DNA of 64,000 nucleotides. Origin: Siniperca chuatsi (taxonomy: Eukaryota > Chordata > Actinopteri > Centrarchiformes > Sinipercidae). Position 1 is the stretch's first letter, and each line of letters begins with the position of its first letter. The position numbers were made by a program, and so were the translations under genes. Positions 34,281 through 47,400 of this stretch are shown in pieces. Location of the stretch: positions 2,117,587 through 2,181,586 of the forward strand of contig NC_058058.1 in NCBI RefSeq assembly GCF_020085105.1, read 5' to 3'. Below the pieces are notes generated by a model. It saw only the letters and a program-made list of their open reading frames with translations, was not told where the DNA came from and did not search any database.

Positions 34281-36299
34281 TGTATCGGTAGACTTCTGAC
34301 ATGGAGTTTAGGGTCTGAATTCCTTTTAAGTTAGCATCTGTTCCACTCGAACTGGAAAACACTTACAGTTCACATGTTCTTAAAAAAAGCAAAACCCTTA
34401 AATATTTGCACGCCCAAAAGGGGAAAAACACTCAATTAAATAAGTTATTTTCAAACAAACAATTTTACACTCACTTAAAATATTGTAATGCTACAAAAAC
34501 TGATGAATTTACCTGACAATGTCAATGATTTCTTTCCTCAATGGTATGGGCATATGAAACTCTACAATGTAGAGGATATTTGGACTTGCACAATTTTGCA
34601 ATCATTCAACAATGCCCTTAGGAAATGATCCTCTTCCATGATGCCAATAATCCCAACATTTTGCATGTCTGCATCCTCTGTAGCCTCCAGAAAAAGGACT
34701 AAAATAAGACCTTTAGGATCCAAGAGAGATCCAGCTTCAGTGTTGGTATACTGGAGTTTGACAGCTGACATCATTTTTTTATAAAGTTTCTAGACAAAAT
34801 TATGTGAGACTAGTTTAAAAAAAAATCAACTTCAGTTATATGGACAGTTTGTTTTGTTGTTTTTTTCTGTGTTTTTTTGTAATTTGCAGATTTGTTTTTG
34901 TGCATGTGTTAATGTATTAATGTGTGTGGAAGGAGGAAGGGACTAATAACAGTAATTTGACTCATTACCTGTCATTGAGGGATCTCTGATTGTGTTACCC
35001 TCTGAATGCATCGGCTCATTAATACACACAGACACAGCTGTTAAGTGTGCTTGGGCAGTTTGATGGACAGCCACGTGTTATCAGAGTTTAAGGAGGACCT
35101 CATCACCACCACCGTGCTAATGGACCAGCTGGGGGTGAACCAATCACGCTAATGCACGAGCAACAAAGACCATACAGTAGCTGGAGGAAAAAACAGAAAC
35201 GCAGTACAATACCCCGGCTTTGAACACTGTTTTCTACATCTGAAGAGGAAGAACACGCACATCCAGGAAGCTCATCAAATTTGATATTTAAGGCAAAAAG
35301 AATAATCCACCCAGTTTTAGGCACCATAAGCCCTTTTATTTTAAATACAATGTTTTAAAAACCAGTACAGAGAGTAAACAGAAAATTAATTTCTACTTGT
35401 GACCACTGTCACTCTTTTTTTTACCACTGCTTTCTACCAAATCAGTGTGCGTCTCTGTGGCTCCAATTCCCCCTTTTGGTGTTTGTTTATCTTTAAGCAT
35501 ATTGCTTCATCTATTTTGGACTGTGTTCTACATTCTCCTTTTTTCTCCCTGCTGAGTTGTATTACTTTTGCTACGACAGTGATCTAATAATAATGTTTCA
35601 TCTTATTTTAGAGGAAAGCTCATCTCTGGATAGTGTTGAAGTTATGAGTGATCTGAAGTTAAATGACATATTATAAAGTAAACTATGTATTACACACAAA
35701 TATACTGTATGTTTCTTTCAAAACTGGCCTTCCAGCTGTTTGGAATCACATTTATTTGAAATTAAAACAGAGATTGGCTCAGTCCAGTGTGTGTTTCTTA
35801 AAAATGCAGTTTGTGGATAATTTCACTTTTCGTCTCCTATCTGTGATACAGTTGCTGTCGTTGTAAGTTGCTCTGCCTGAAGCAACCCCCCCCCCCCCCG
35901 TTTCTATCATAAAAACATTCGTTCTGTCCATAAATCTGCTGGCTGTATTTTCATGTGGAACCAATGCAACAAGATTAAACTCGTCACACAACTTTTGTCA
36001 GTGGTGTGTAATGACTGTCACCTCTGCACCTCCTGATTATAATGGAAAGATGATCTTCAAAGGGAAAATTGTCGTGGGTGTGCAGGTCGCCAGGAATCTG
36101 CAGCTGGCCGAAGGGAGTCGCCACCTTCTACTTGTGCAGCTTAAAAAAATATCTAAAGGGCGGGAAAAAAAAACTGAAATCAGATTTTTTTTTTTTTTTC
36201 TTTTCCTTCAAACATCAAAGCAGTGAAACAAAATGGAAGCTCGACACACGAGTCAGAGTTAGAGCTGGTGTTTGAGCAGCAGTCCCAGGTCAACCTCAT
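34281..36299. other. gene-free region
   Basis: Contains a C14 run at 35886-35899 and T runs near 36184. The 70-codon minus frame at 34562-34774 has a protein-like composition but was not identified. Confidence 0.4.
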
Positions 36300-36430
36300 G
36301 TGCTAATTACTTCATTACCTTTTGCTGCAGAGAGCTGACGGTTCAGAGGAGGACAGAGTTTATCTTTCATGTAATTTGGCAGAGATTGAGAATGAAATTG
36401 CTCTATTGTTCTCATTAATGCTCCTTTATG
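36300..36430. promoter_or_regulatory. candidate conserved non-coding element
   Basis: TGCTAATTACTTCATTACC, CATGTAATTTGGCAGAG and TTCTCATTAATGCTCC lie within 120 bp of non-repetitive DNA. These are homeobox-type cores. Inference only. Confidence 0.28.
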
Positions 36431-36814
36431 CAACTCTGAGAGCTTCACAGGAAAATGACTTCTGTTTCTGCTCATTGGGTTGAGTTAGCTGGACAACGGT
36501 CTGTGAGTCTGATCAGGAAAATGTTGGATGTACACAAAATGTAACATGCTGTGCAGATGAATCTGAGATCCTGGTGGACTTGATTGTTTACGAAAACTAG
36601 AAAAGTGCGCTCGCCTCCAAGATTCCACAATTCTCTAAAATACGTAGAAACATAATAAATGTTTAGAAATCTGCAGCTGGATCTGCATCAAAATCAAGTC
36701 AGACAAGAGTTTGAAAGAGAAGGCATTAAAGAGATTCATACCGAGGCCACTGAAAGTTCTGGGTTCTGATTGGATGGAAGGTGTGAAGTAACAGGACAGT
36801 ATAACCGGACACCT
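36431..36814. other. gene-free region
   Basis: No recognised feature. Confidence 0.4.
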
Positions 36815-37060
36815 ATGCGACTGGGGCTTAGTGGTAAAGCGGGTCGTCCACCCCAGCCCACATATTGAAGTGTCCTTGAGCAAGACACTGAACCCCAAAT
36901 TGCTCCTGAGGGCTGTGCCTTTAGTGTGTGAATGATTTCCTTTCTTTGAACTGTTGGCACCTGCCATCAGTGTGTGAATGTGATTTGTAGTTGAAGCGCT
37001 TTGAGTAGTCGGAAAAGACTAGAAAGGCGTTATATAAGTACAGTCCATTTACCATCTCTG
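36815..37060 (+). mobile_element. tRNA-like SINE
   Basis: The 5' part has an A-box-like GCTTAGTGGTAAAGCGGG, as in tRNA-derived SINE promoters. The body has AAGTGTCCTTGAGCAAGACA and CTGAACCCCAAATTGCTCC. The 3' part has GAAGCGCTTTGAGTAGTCGG, AAAGGCGTTATATAAGTAC and AGTCCATTTACCA, a LINE-like tail. These words, in this order, are a common teleost SINE. It encodes nothing; it would be transcribed by RNA polymerase III and moved by a LINE. Confidence 0.65.
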
Positions 37061-38289
37061 ATGCAGGCGTTTGATTGCAGTTCCAAATGAATGTGCCAGT
37101 ATTAAACTGTAGGTAAAGGCAGCAACAGGCTCAGTTAAAGAGCTTGGTGCTAGGGTTATTTGTGTAACCACACAGAACTACTGAAAAATAGCCTAAACAG
37201 CTTCTCAGTGAGAACCAGGTGAATTTGATTAGAAATGTGTTGCATATTTGAATCTGGAAGTCCAAATCAACACAGTAGCAGGAGGAAAGAGGACCTAAAT
37301 AACGTTAGCTGTGGTGAAGCTGGTAGTCTGAGTCTGAGGGGACAACTGCAGGGGAAACAGGACCAGGGAGGAAATGCGACCAAACACGCACAGAAAATAA
37401 AAAGATGTGGAGAATTTAGTCACAGGTAAGACTGTAAAACCTTGTGGACTCCTTCCTGTGTAGCTCGGTGTTGCGTAACAACGCAACCGACAAGAATTCT
37501 GAGGCTCGTGAACAATTTTTTCTGATATTTGAAACAGAAAAGCAAGATCAAAATTAGCTATACGTGTAGATGAACGACCACTATTTTTAAGATGATTATA
37601 CTGTACATATGGCCTTTTTTTGGTAATGCCATATGGTTTGTTGGCAAACCACCCTCCTGTTCGCGTCACGTGGTTCTTAGCCACCACGTCAGTCATTGCC
37701 GACTTCAAACCTGTTAGCTGCAATGTAATGAAAGGTGCAAATGTCACCACTGGAATGTTTTTGTGTTTATTCTCCCTAAACAGCCAATGTCCTGACGATA
37801 CAGATGTTAGCTGTATGCTAGCTATGTGTGGAGGGCATGTTTGTGTGACAGCTCAGACTTCAGTTCTTTGATATTTTCCTCTGGTCTCTCTTCTTTTTCC
37901 TCTTTGTGCATTAATGAATCGGAGTTCAACAGGCCCAGGATATTTTAGAACAAAACAAAAAGAGTTCAGGCAAACAAGTGATCAGTGGTTGGTTGTCATG
38001 CCAACAAAGTCTGAGATTTGTTAAGGCTCCATTTTGAAATAAAGGCGCCAATAGCTAATTAATTGCTAGTTCATACACTTTGTTTTATGAGAAAGGTAGG
38101 TGCCTTTGGTGAGCACCTGGGTGCACTTACAGTTTGTTATTGAACTCAAAGACCAAAATAAGGATTAAGAATACAACACAGATTTTAAAACATGCTGCTA
38201 ATTACCAGACTATCCTGTACAGTCTATTAGACTTACACACATGGCTGAGAAGCTCCTCGGTGGAGCAAATAAATTAAATCCAATCAACC
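37061..38289. other. gene-free region
   Basis: The longest frame (37295-37750, minus, 151 codons) has no domain or signal and overlaps other frames. No gene is supported. Confidence 0.4.
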
Positions 38290-38650
38290 TTTAAAAACTG
38301 GGCCTCAGGCTGTGGAGCAGCTTTAAATAATGCTTCAGTGTTGAGGATGATTGATGGCTGTGTTAGACCGAAGGATTTATTAAATCCATAATAGAGTTGA
38401 TGTTGCGTCCATAATGAGCTTCCCTGCTTTTAAAAAATAACATCACGAGGAGCGGGGGGAGGGGCCGCACCAGCGCTGTCTTCATCTTTGCCATTTGACC
38501 TTCTACAGTAGCAGCGTTTCAGCTGCTCTAATCTTTTCATTTAACCTTTATTAGCTGCAGCTCTCGTGAAGCATGCATAAAAGCCTTTTGCATATGCTGC
38601 GCAGAAAAATTACAATCTGCTCTGTTAAAGCTGCAACTCACCAACGGCAC
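38290..38650. promoter_or_regulatory. candidate conserved non-coding elements
   Basis: Two blocks. 38290-38420 has TTTAAATAATGC, GGATTTATTAAATCCATAATAG and CGTCCATAATGAGC. 38520-38650 has GAAGCATGCATAAAAGCC and TTTTGCATATGCTGCGC (octamer-like). Both are non-repetitive and without an open frame. A GC-rich spot (GAGCGGGGGGAGGGGCCGCACC) lies between them at about 38450-38470. Inference only. Confidence 0.3.
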
Positions 38651-38984
38651 AACATCAACACACAGCAGCAGATAAAGGTTTCGTGCATCTGAGTTGGGAA
38701 GAGGTTTCTTATCTGTTCCAAAAACAGAGAAATATGCTGCACAAGTAAAACTCATCGTGTGATTTAAATAATTTTTTAAATCACCCAGATTTCACTGGAT
38801 TGATACATTTTTCAAACGTTGTCGTTTCCTGCTTCAAGAAGACGCCGATCACCACACTTCATGTCTCTAGTGATGATCACAGTGCAGAAATGCTTCCAGT
38901 GATAGAAAGAGAATAATGGTAAAATGAACAAAAAACAAAAGTGAAATTGAGCACATCACACATCCCCACCTAAATGTGACTGAA

Positions 38985-39130
38985 CCGCCGTTTGGTTTTC
39001 TTTTTCCAACAATTCAACATGCTGCTCTGATTAATTGCCACAAAGTAAATGTATATTTGATCAATCAATAAATGACCTGCTAAGCTGAATTATAAAGATC
39101 CTGATCTCTTCATCAATTTAATTACTAGAC
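38985..39130. promoter_or_regulatory. candidate conserved non-coding element
   Basis: CTGATTAATTGCCACAAAGT, TTTGATCAATCAATAAATGAC and CATCAATTTAATTAC fall in about 130 bp. They include a TCAATCAATAAA word similar to HOX/PBX-type sites. Inference only. Confidence 0.3.
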
Positions 39131-39746
39131 AACGTTTTAAACATTCAGCTCACACATTAAATATGTGGCCTCTGTGTGATGTAGTGCTTCTGGTCATTTT
39201 CCCTGAAGCTTTAATATTCTGTTTCATAACTTTCATAACAAAATTTTTTCTGATGTTAGCAGAGGTGAGAAACTCTCAATAATACTATAATAATTGTTTG
39301 TTACAGTCTTTTGACAAACACAGGCTGAAGTAGAGACCAAAATATATTAGACACCATTACAAAGTTGCACTACGCAATGAGGTGATGATGATTATAGCAT
39401 GAAAACATGAATAAATCCTCACAGCAATAAGAGCCTGAAAATGACCACTAAAAGTTACATATTTTATGAATCATGTCATTCTCCTTCTGTCCTGATAGAT
39501 TATTAAACATGAAATATGTCTAAACGCTTGACATCACTGAAGATGAAGCTGGTTAAATACATGTTTCCTCCTCCAGAGCATCTTTTCTTTTCAGTCTCTT
39601 CTGTTAACAAAATTCCTTTGGTGAGGATAAAGTTGAACTTTAATTAACTTTCAAGAATCAAGTTTTGGAATTTGTGAACCGATTCAAGAAGCCCTACACT
39701 CTGGGTGCAGTACCCAACCTGTCCATTAGGAGGTACTGTTGCAGCA

Positions 39747-39747
<1 letters not shown>
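39131..39747. other. gene-free region
   Basis: Nothing recognised. Confidence 0.4.

Positions 39748-39778
<31 letters not shown>
39748..39778 (+). repeat. (CA)n microsatellite
   Basis: About 15 CA units. Confidence 0.97.
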
Positions 39779-39780
<2 letters not shown>

Positions 39781-39849
39781 GTCTCCTACTGAATGAACTG
39801 TGCAGTCGTCTCAACTGTAAACAGCTACAGCCATCCGTCAGCTTACTTC

Positions 39850-40072
39850 TTCATTCATCCATTCATCCATTCATCCATCTATCCATCTTTTCATGCTTTC
39901 ATCAGTTCTGCATCCATTCCTCTATTTATTCATCCAGTCAACCATCTGTTCATCTTTCCATACATCTGTCATCTTTTCATTCTTCAACCTACGTACTCAC
40001 TGATCTGTTTTCAGATCATATTTCATCCATCTATTTATCCTCCATCTATTTATCCATCCATCCATCAATAAT
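39850..40072 (+). repeat. degenerate (ATCC)n / (CATT)n tract
   Basis: Imperfect tetranucleotide repeats of CATCCATT, CATCTATC and CATCCATC type. The 128- and 92-codon Ser/His/Ile/Pro frames over it come from the repeat. Confidence 0.85.
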
Positions 40073-40152
40073 ACCCCCCCTCAGAGTATGAGGTTTCCAT
40101 CGAGGTAGCAGATGGCTGTTCACTGTTTGGCAAACCCTTCCCTTTCTTTTTA

Positions 40153-40187
40153 ACACACACACTCACACACACACACACACACACACA
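40153..40187 (+). repeat. (CA)n microsatellite
   Basis: CA run with one CACTCA interruption. Confidence 0.95.
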
Positions 40188-40263
40188 GTGATGTGTGGAC
40201 AACAATATGTGCTGTGTATAATAGGTCACACAGACACATGCTGCACCATTTTTGTTTGCATAA

Positions 40264-40289
40264 GTGTGTGTGTGTGTGTGTGTGTGTGT
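40264..40289 (+). repeat. (GT)n microsatellite
   Basis: GT run complementary to the CA run 77 bp upstream, so the two could fold together. Confidence 0.95.
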
Positions 40290-41734
40290 TGAGCTGGCAG
40301 TCGGACTGACTTTCACCTCCATCAGTGGATCTCCACCTGCAGCGTTCAGTAACCTTGACGTGACCAGACTCGTCATGCAGCTCCTCTGCAACATCCTGAG
40401 CAACTAAACATCCAACAGAATCACAACAGAAACAACAAACAACAAGCTGAGCGGTTAGTTAACAACTCCAGCCTCCCGCAGCAGCATCCCTCTCTCTCTT
40501 CCTCATCTGTCCCATCTTCCCATCTCTACTCCTGACTGTCGAGGAAACTGGAACACAATCAAAGCAGATAAAAAGATGAAACTTTAACCAAAATACTCCT
40601 CCTTGTCTTGAACTTTGAGTTAATGATACCTGTGATGTTGTTATTCTTTGAGCCTCTGGGGAGCAGGAACGTGATCTGGACGTTTCATTTAAATATGGTC
40701 TGTAGTTGTCGGGTTAGTTATCTTCCTCTGGACTAAACTGTCGGATGAAAGGACATACTGACATCGCCACAGGAACAACATAATCTATTTGAAAGATCAC
40801 CGTGATGTATAAACTGTTTCATGGTCTATTTGTTGGGTGGAGTCTCTCAAATTCCAAAATGTTTCCATGGGGGAGCTGACGTTCCCTTGAACTTTTTATC
40901 GTAGAAACCTTGACATAGCTCGTTCAAGCCTCCACTGGATCATCGTATCTTCAACTGAGCAGAGAACCTTTGCCTCCCACCAGTGCAAGGCAGAGGGTAA
41001 AACAAACGCGCCCTCAACAACAGCTTGAAGTCTGTTTTGTTCTGAGGCCCAGGGCCTTTGGATCTTTGGGACCAACCCTGTCTCCAAGAAATTTCATTTA
41101 CATACTTCTGAGAAAAACATGATGCTGCCTGAATTACATTTGTATCAACATAACAAGGAAACATTTTTAATTGGTTTACCTGCAAAGTCGCAAAATATCC
41201 ATCCTGAATGGGTCTGCAAAATGTTCACTTGTAACGTATTTAAAGAGTAACTTAACACCAAATCTCTTTTTTTAGGTAATAAATTAAATATACAGTCACT
41301 TTATTACGCTATCTATTGAGCCTGATCCCATTTTATTGTGTTTCTTACAACAGAAGTTACTTTCTTTTTTCCTGAGAAGATCCAGTAAGGCCTGTCAGGG
41401 TTTGAATTTAAAGGGGGCGTGGTCAAGCTAAAACAGGGTATTAAGTTGCTCTTGGATTAGTTTTCCATGACAATATCAACTCTTAACAACTACAGCAAGT
41501 AACACTTGGTTAGAGTAAGATGGTAATATTATCAATATGGACACTGACTTGAAGCATGAGACATGACGTGTTTGACATTTAACTGAAACCAGCATCTTTG
41601 CCTAACCTGAGCCAAAGTGTTTTTGTTGCCTAAATTTAAAACAACACGTCCTCATACCTAAACGACAGAATAGGTTGATTGCCAATGACTCCCAAAATGA
41701 CATATATGACCGTTCCCCAAAACAGCAACTGGCG
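40290..41734. other. gene-free region
   Basis: No recognised coding sequence or repeat. Confidence 0.4.
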
Positions 41735-41810
41735 TTAAACACGCGGTTAACGTCGTGAAACGGTCACAGTTTGGTTAGGTTTAGGAAATGAGGCACTAGA
41801 GGCACAATAA
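41735..41810 (+). repeat. interspersed repeat, family C, copy 2
   Basis: AAACACGCGGTTAACGTCG, TGAAACGG, then CAGTTTGGTTAGGTTTAGGA matches the reverse complement of 13735-13915. Confidence 0.65.
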
Positions 41811-43839
41811 ATGAAAATATGGCTCGTAATTAGCTGCTTGCACAGATGACCTACGTTTGTCCGGTCAGGACGGGCTGACTTAAGAGCGCTGCAGGGCTCG
41901 GAATGTGGTCTCTGGTTTGAAGTCCTGAACTTCCACCATCCACCCCAACTTCCATGTGGTAAAACAACGTAACGCTTAACGGAACATATTTCAGGCAGCA
42001 AATTACATTTCTTCAAAAAGGTAATTGGTAAAACCATTTAGTAGTATGTAAATCAATCAATGCATGGCTTGTGATGCAGCACATGGTGAATCAAATAGTT
42101 TAAAACAGGTTTTGCTTAAAATATGATGAACAATGCAGTGTATCCATGAACTGGCTGTAGAATGAATGTTGTGACTGCTGTGTTGAAAAGCAAAACCGAC
42201 AGTTAAGTGAAAAATGTAAAACACGTACTGCCGCTGATCACCCTGCGGTTCAGTTTCTCTTACTGTAACTTCAACCTTCAACTTGTCTCAGGAAAACAAA
42301 GGAAAATAGAAAATCTTTCTTTGTTTTCTGAAGCTCACAGTGTTTCTGCTCATACCTCGCAGCAACAGATCAGTGTTTTCCAGCCTGTTGTAAACTCTGT
42401 GTGTTTCCTGCCCAGTCAGAGCGGCTGAGCGGTGGCAGGTGAAGCTGAGTAACCCGAAGAGATAACGGAGAGAGAGAGTGAGATCAGATCTGAGTCCTCA
42501 TTGGTTCACAGTGTGTTTGAACGCTTCACTGCTGCCGGCATTTGTTTCTGCGCTGTCAGACATGTTGGTCTGCGTTGTTCCCGCCACTGCAGCCAACAGC
42601 ACGACGCATTAGAAATAACCTTGGAAGGAAGAAACTGTGTGTGTGTGTGTGTGTGTGTGTCAGAGTTTATGTGCCTGTACAGTATTTCTGCCTTTTCCAT
42701 GCCACAAAATCAAACGTCCTCATTGATTTGAATACATTCTGATCTTAACTGCTTCCCACCTCCCTGCTCTGCCCACATCTTTCTTAAAACCAGAACTCTT
42801 CTCTCTTTGGCGACAGGAAACATCAAAGAGGCCGGTTTGATGATTTCCGCCTTTCTCTTAACTCGACAGCGACAGATGCAAAGACCGAAGACCTCAAAAG
42901 AAAACAGGCCTGCAGCTGTTGGCACGGCAACCGGAAGGGCATAGCAAACGAAGGAGAAGGCGGCGAGATGAAGACCTCGTACTTCCAAAAGAAAAACACT
43001 TAAAAAGCTGCAGGTTTAGCTGATTTTCACACAAAAATAAAAAAAGAAGCCGAAAAAAGAAGAGAGAGATAAGAATAAATGACGGCGGTGAAGATGAAGG
43101 TTTTGTCAAAGGGCACAAAAGATGAAAAAAAAGATCAAGGTAAGAGTGAGAAGTGGAAATCAGCTCTCTAGGAATTAAGAGACAAACAGAGCTCTATTTT
43201 CACAGAGGTCAAAGTGGAGTGTAGGATGGATGACGAGGTCAGTGTCACCGTCAACAGGTTTCAGGTTCAGGTGAAAAGAAGTATAAACAATTACGAGTGT
43301 TAACATGTTTTAGAGGCAGAGATGTCTCAGCTGTTTGTTGCTGGTTGTATGAATAAAGCAGCAGCTGATGGAGGAGGCGGTGCAGCCCTGCAGTCTGACA
43401 CTGAACAGCCTTTAATGTACAAACAGTGAGGGGATTTTCCATTTTGTTCTTAATCTTCTAAAAGCTTCTGGAAGAGCGGCCATGTTGGCTGCTTTTCAGT
43501 CAAAACACATGTTGCCAAAGCATATACTGTACATAAACAGAGCCAAGTAAATATGCAAAATATATGTAAATATGATATGCAGTAGATGAAATGAAACAAC
43601 ACGTTACTGGTCAGTGTGGAACCTTAGACCCGTTATTTAGTTAAGTTTTCAAATGAGCAATTCGTTACTGATAAGCTTTTACTGTGTTTCCCTGTTAAAA
43701 AGAAAATCCCCGACGCATTTGCAATGTTCCAGTTTCTTTCCTTCTTCTCGGAGGGTAGCTGTGTACTAGTGGAAGCCTTTACGTCATGGAAGTAAGTAAC
43801 TAAGCATTGACCTAGTTAACTGGTTGCATGTTTTTTATT
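41811..43839. other. gene-free region
   Basis: Contains the (GT)n at 42636-42660. GC-richer patches at 42420-42620 and 42760-43000 gave only short frames without domains. Confidence 0.4.
42636..42660 (+). repeat. (TG)n microsatellite
   Basis: About 12 TG units. Confidence 0.96.
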
Positions 43840-43970
43840 TTGTTTTATTTGTTTATTTAACAGGGACATTGAATAGTCATTGACTGACCCAGGGTTAGCT
43901 TAACAGCAAAATGTCAGCAGTCCCTGGGCAGGCAAATCCACAAAATAATTATGGCATCAAATGTTAAAAT
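43840..43970 (+). repeat. interspersed repeat fragment
   Basis: TTTATTTAACAGGGACATTGA, followed by TTAGCTTAACAGCAAAATGT and CAGTCCCTGGGCAGG, resembles a common fish LINE-type 3' region. Confidence 0.45.
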
Positions 43971-44246
43971 TCAGACAGGGGTACAGAGAATAAACATTGC
44001 ATAATACTAAACTAAAGCACTTTCCATTTAAAACATTATATCATGCAAAAATGTTGAAACATACGTATACATAACATATGACATGTTGTATGAACTGGTT
44101 AGGAATGCATTGAGCCCCAAGACCCTCTTGATATATGTTTACTTGTGGTCAAACATAATCGAGCTGTAAAGGGGATATTGTGCCTGTCATTCCTGTTATT
44201 AGCCTGCAGAGTTACAGATTATGGGCTGTAGACTCGGCTATGCAAT

Positions 44247-44462
44247 GACAGTAGAGTCAGTACGGTGTAGTCCCTCATTCGTCCAGGAGTGTTCCATCGT
44301 AGAAAAGGTTTCAGTCGTAGTCATCTGGACACTGATTTCAGAATCAAGACGTTTCGGCTCCCATCCGGAAGTCATTCTCAATTGTGAAAATGGTCTGGGA
44401 ACTCAGAAATTTAAGCTACTCTGTTGCTTAAGCCCCGCCCTCAGGGAGAAGTCTTCCTGAGT
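44247..44462 (-). mobile_element. Penelope-like element, 3' terminal fragment
   Basis: On the minus strand it reads GAATGACTTCCGGATGGGAG, GCCGAAACGTCTTGATTCTG, GTGTCCAGATGACTACGACT, then ACACTCCTGGACGAATGAGG and ends GACTACACCGT. The GAAACGTCTT and 'CCAGATGACTACGAC' words are what I recall from the 3' ends of fish Penelope-type retroelements. The 79-codon plus-strand frame is a shadow. The same terminal sequence forms the rearranged insertion at 2660-2749. Confidence 0.6.
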
Positions 44463-47400
44463 CTCTGCTGTTTACCCTGCCTAGTTTCACCTGAAACTGA
44501 CCTTCTTTTGTTTCCATGATGGCCCAGTAATCAGTAATCAGGCCTATTGTTTTCTTTCTCTTTCAAACCAACTCTTCTCTCCAGAGAGAGTTGGAGTTGG
44601 AGTCAAAGAAGCCATTTTTGTGGAAAAAAGAAAACCCCTCTTTAAACAGAAATGGTGGTCTGAGATTCAATTTACCAAACGTTTACCACAGTGTATTAAC
44701 ACCATGGTCAAGCCAATCATATGCTAATCAGGTACTTAACAGTGATGAGGGAGGTGCAGCCAGAAAAACTTTTTTCCCAGCTGTGAGTAGGTCTCTCATT
44801 TCATATTTGCACTGCATTGTGGGACAACAGTGTCCAGCAACAGCAAACTCAAAAATCAAGCAGATTTAGTCTGCATCCTCACATTTATGAGTATACAGTA
44901 TGTTATTTTTTTCCAACGTAAACTTATACAGTCTCTGTCCCTCCTAGCCAATCAAAGTTCCTCTTTCCCTGACTGACATCTGATTGGATCACAGTTCATC
45001 AAATGAAGGAATGAAGAAGCTCTCAGAGTGCCATTTTGATTGAAGTGCTCCTCAGCAGCTCTGAAAATCATCTGAAGCCCATTCTGTCATTTCCAAAACA
45101 ACCGCGAGTCTCTTACAACACCTCGTTATGTTTCGTTTGCTTTGGGGGGTTTTCTTCAGTTCTGAAGAGGTGACATTTTGGAGATTTCCATTCCATCAGC
45201 TATAAATTATTTCTTTGTTCCATCTTGTTCTTCAAAGAATAATGAAGCATGGAAGTGTAAAACACACACAGCAGTCTGAAAAAGGCTTTGAAGTGAATGA
45301 ATCACTTCTCTGCATGTGGTCATGATAACAGTCAGTCTACACACAGCTACTTCTCAGTATGACTCATATATTCTGAAGCTGCTTTACAAGTTATTTATGT
45401 CCAAAATACATCGCAGTCTTGTCTTCGCTCTAATGTTTAGACAATATACAGTGTTGTGTATCAGCTTGTTCAGTTCTTCACTGAAACTATATGATGTTTA
45501 CAATGAGTGAAATATTCAAACCCAAGACTCCATGTGGATTTATGTCGAAAGTGAAGCTGCTGCAGCAGAGTTCAAACATGCAGGGAACTCTGGGTAATGC
45601 TGCCCTCTGATGTACGTAACATCCAACTACAACTGATCAGTCATGTGACTCCTCCTGACTCATCAGGTTGTATTTTGTGGCTCAGACAGATCAGAGATCA
45701 GCAGACTTTAGGGCCCTGTTCTTCATACGTGGATAACCGAGTTTTCCAGATTAGAACATCGACAATTTCTGGATTTTTTGGTTCTTTGAAGCTGGTTTAA
45801 AATTGTGAAAGTGAACTTTTATCTTGTTGTATATTTTATCATATATAAGAATAGGTAACTCTCCATTATGAAAATGAAATTGTGATAATTACACCAACAG
45901 ATCATAGTGATTTTACAAAAACCTGCATGTTTTCTTCTAAAATCATAATTATATCAGCACTCTTTCATTATAAATCTAAGAAAGCGAGTCATTTGTATCA
46001 GAAAATGACTTCATGTTTGGGCTTCACCATAAAACCTCACATGAGCCAGCTAACTGTCAATCAGAGAAGAACCAGAAAATCCAGACTCAAGTCAAATCGC
46101 CAATATTCTCATCTTACCCATATAAAGAGAACAAGTCCAGGGATGTGAAGAATGTGTGAGATGTAAACTAAACCTCACCTGCAGCCAAAGAGTTGGGTGG
46201 GTAGCTCCAGAATTCGTCACACCTGAAGTGTTTCAGTGTCATCGCCCCTGCTGATATATTATTTTCTTAAACATTTAGAAAAGCCTGTAAGCTGAATATT
46301 ACGGTTGACAGCTCCTGTTATCAACACAAAACCACAGAGGATGACAAAGACTCAACGTAAATCCCTGGTTTGTTTTTCTATCATCCTTGATCATTTTCTG
46401 TTTATTGTTCATTTTCTGGTCAAATAAAGAAACACTTCACTGTCAACAAGACAAAAAGTCTGAAAATGGACAATTAGCAAAGGCCGTAGTGTTTATTTAT
46501 CTAGTTTCACATCAACTTTTGCTGCTGCAGCAGTTGTTAATCTTCTTGGGCTCCAATCTAACTCAAAAGGATTACTTGTGACAAGCAACACATCACTATC
46601 CAGTGTTTAAAAATAAAAATATCATTGTTAACACATAAATTAGTTTGAGTTTCATTTCAATTTCAGTTGAAATTCAGCAGAGTATAAAAATAACATGAAA
46701 TATAGTGTGTGCAGGTGGATGAAATACCCTGGAGAGGGGCTCATACATCACCCCTGTCAAAATAATATTGGCTGGCTGCCATTGTTCACTTAAAGGAGCC
46801 AACTCGTTCGCGATCGACACATCACTAAATGCCTCCGCCTCTCTGCCTCTGTTAAAGCTAAATGGAGGCTGTTAACCCCCGAAAACAAAGCACAGAGGAC
46901 TACAGTTTAGACAAAGTAGCTTCAAAAAGTTTAAGAACCATTTTCACATCAGTTGCTGCATTCAAGTGTGTTAAACCTGATGACCCTCCCTGGTTTTCTG
47001 ACGTCTCAGTTGAACCACACACCCTGTTGTTCCTTTTATGTTTGTAACAAGCAGCAGGGCAGCTGAGCACAACAAGGTCACCAAGACTGCTAGAAACAGG
47101 ACTCCACCCAAAGTCACATTCTTGGAACACAGCTTCCCTCTAAAATATGGAAGCCTATGTGCCATGCCACAACTTGTTTTGGTTTGGAGTTTTTTCATTA
47201 GAGAAGGAAAAACTAATGGAGATTAGGTGACCAAGAGAAGCAGCAGTGATTTGCATGTGACAACCCACCAGCGCCAGACAATTATCAGCAAGGTGGCACA
47301 GGGTTTTCCTTTTTACATGGTCATAGATCAGCCTTTCTTTTTTTGGTAGTGTAATGTTACTGCATTTTGAGTTTGGCCAGACCGAGGCGGTGTCTCTGCA

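Noticed and set aside
37295..37750. 151-codon minus frame
   Set aside because: No recognisable domain, and it overlaps competing frames on both strands.
39705..40091. Ser/His/Ile/Pro-rich 128-codon frame
   Set aside because: Spans CA and ATCC-type simple repeats.
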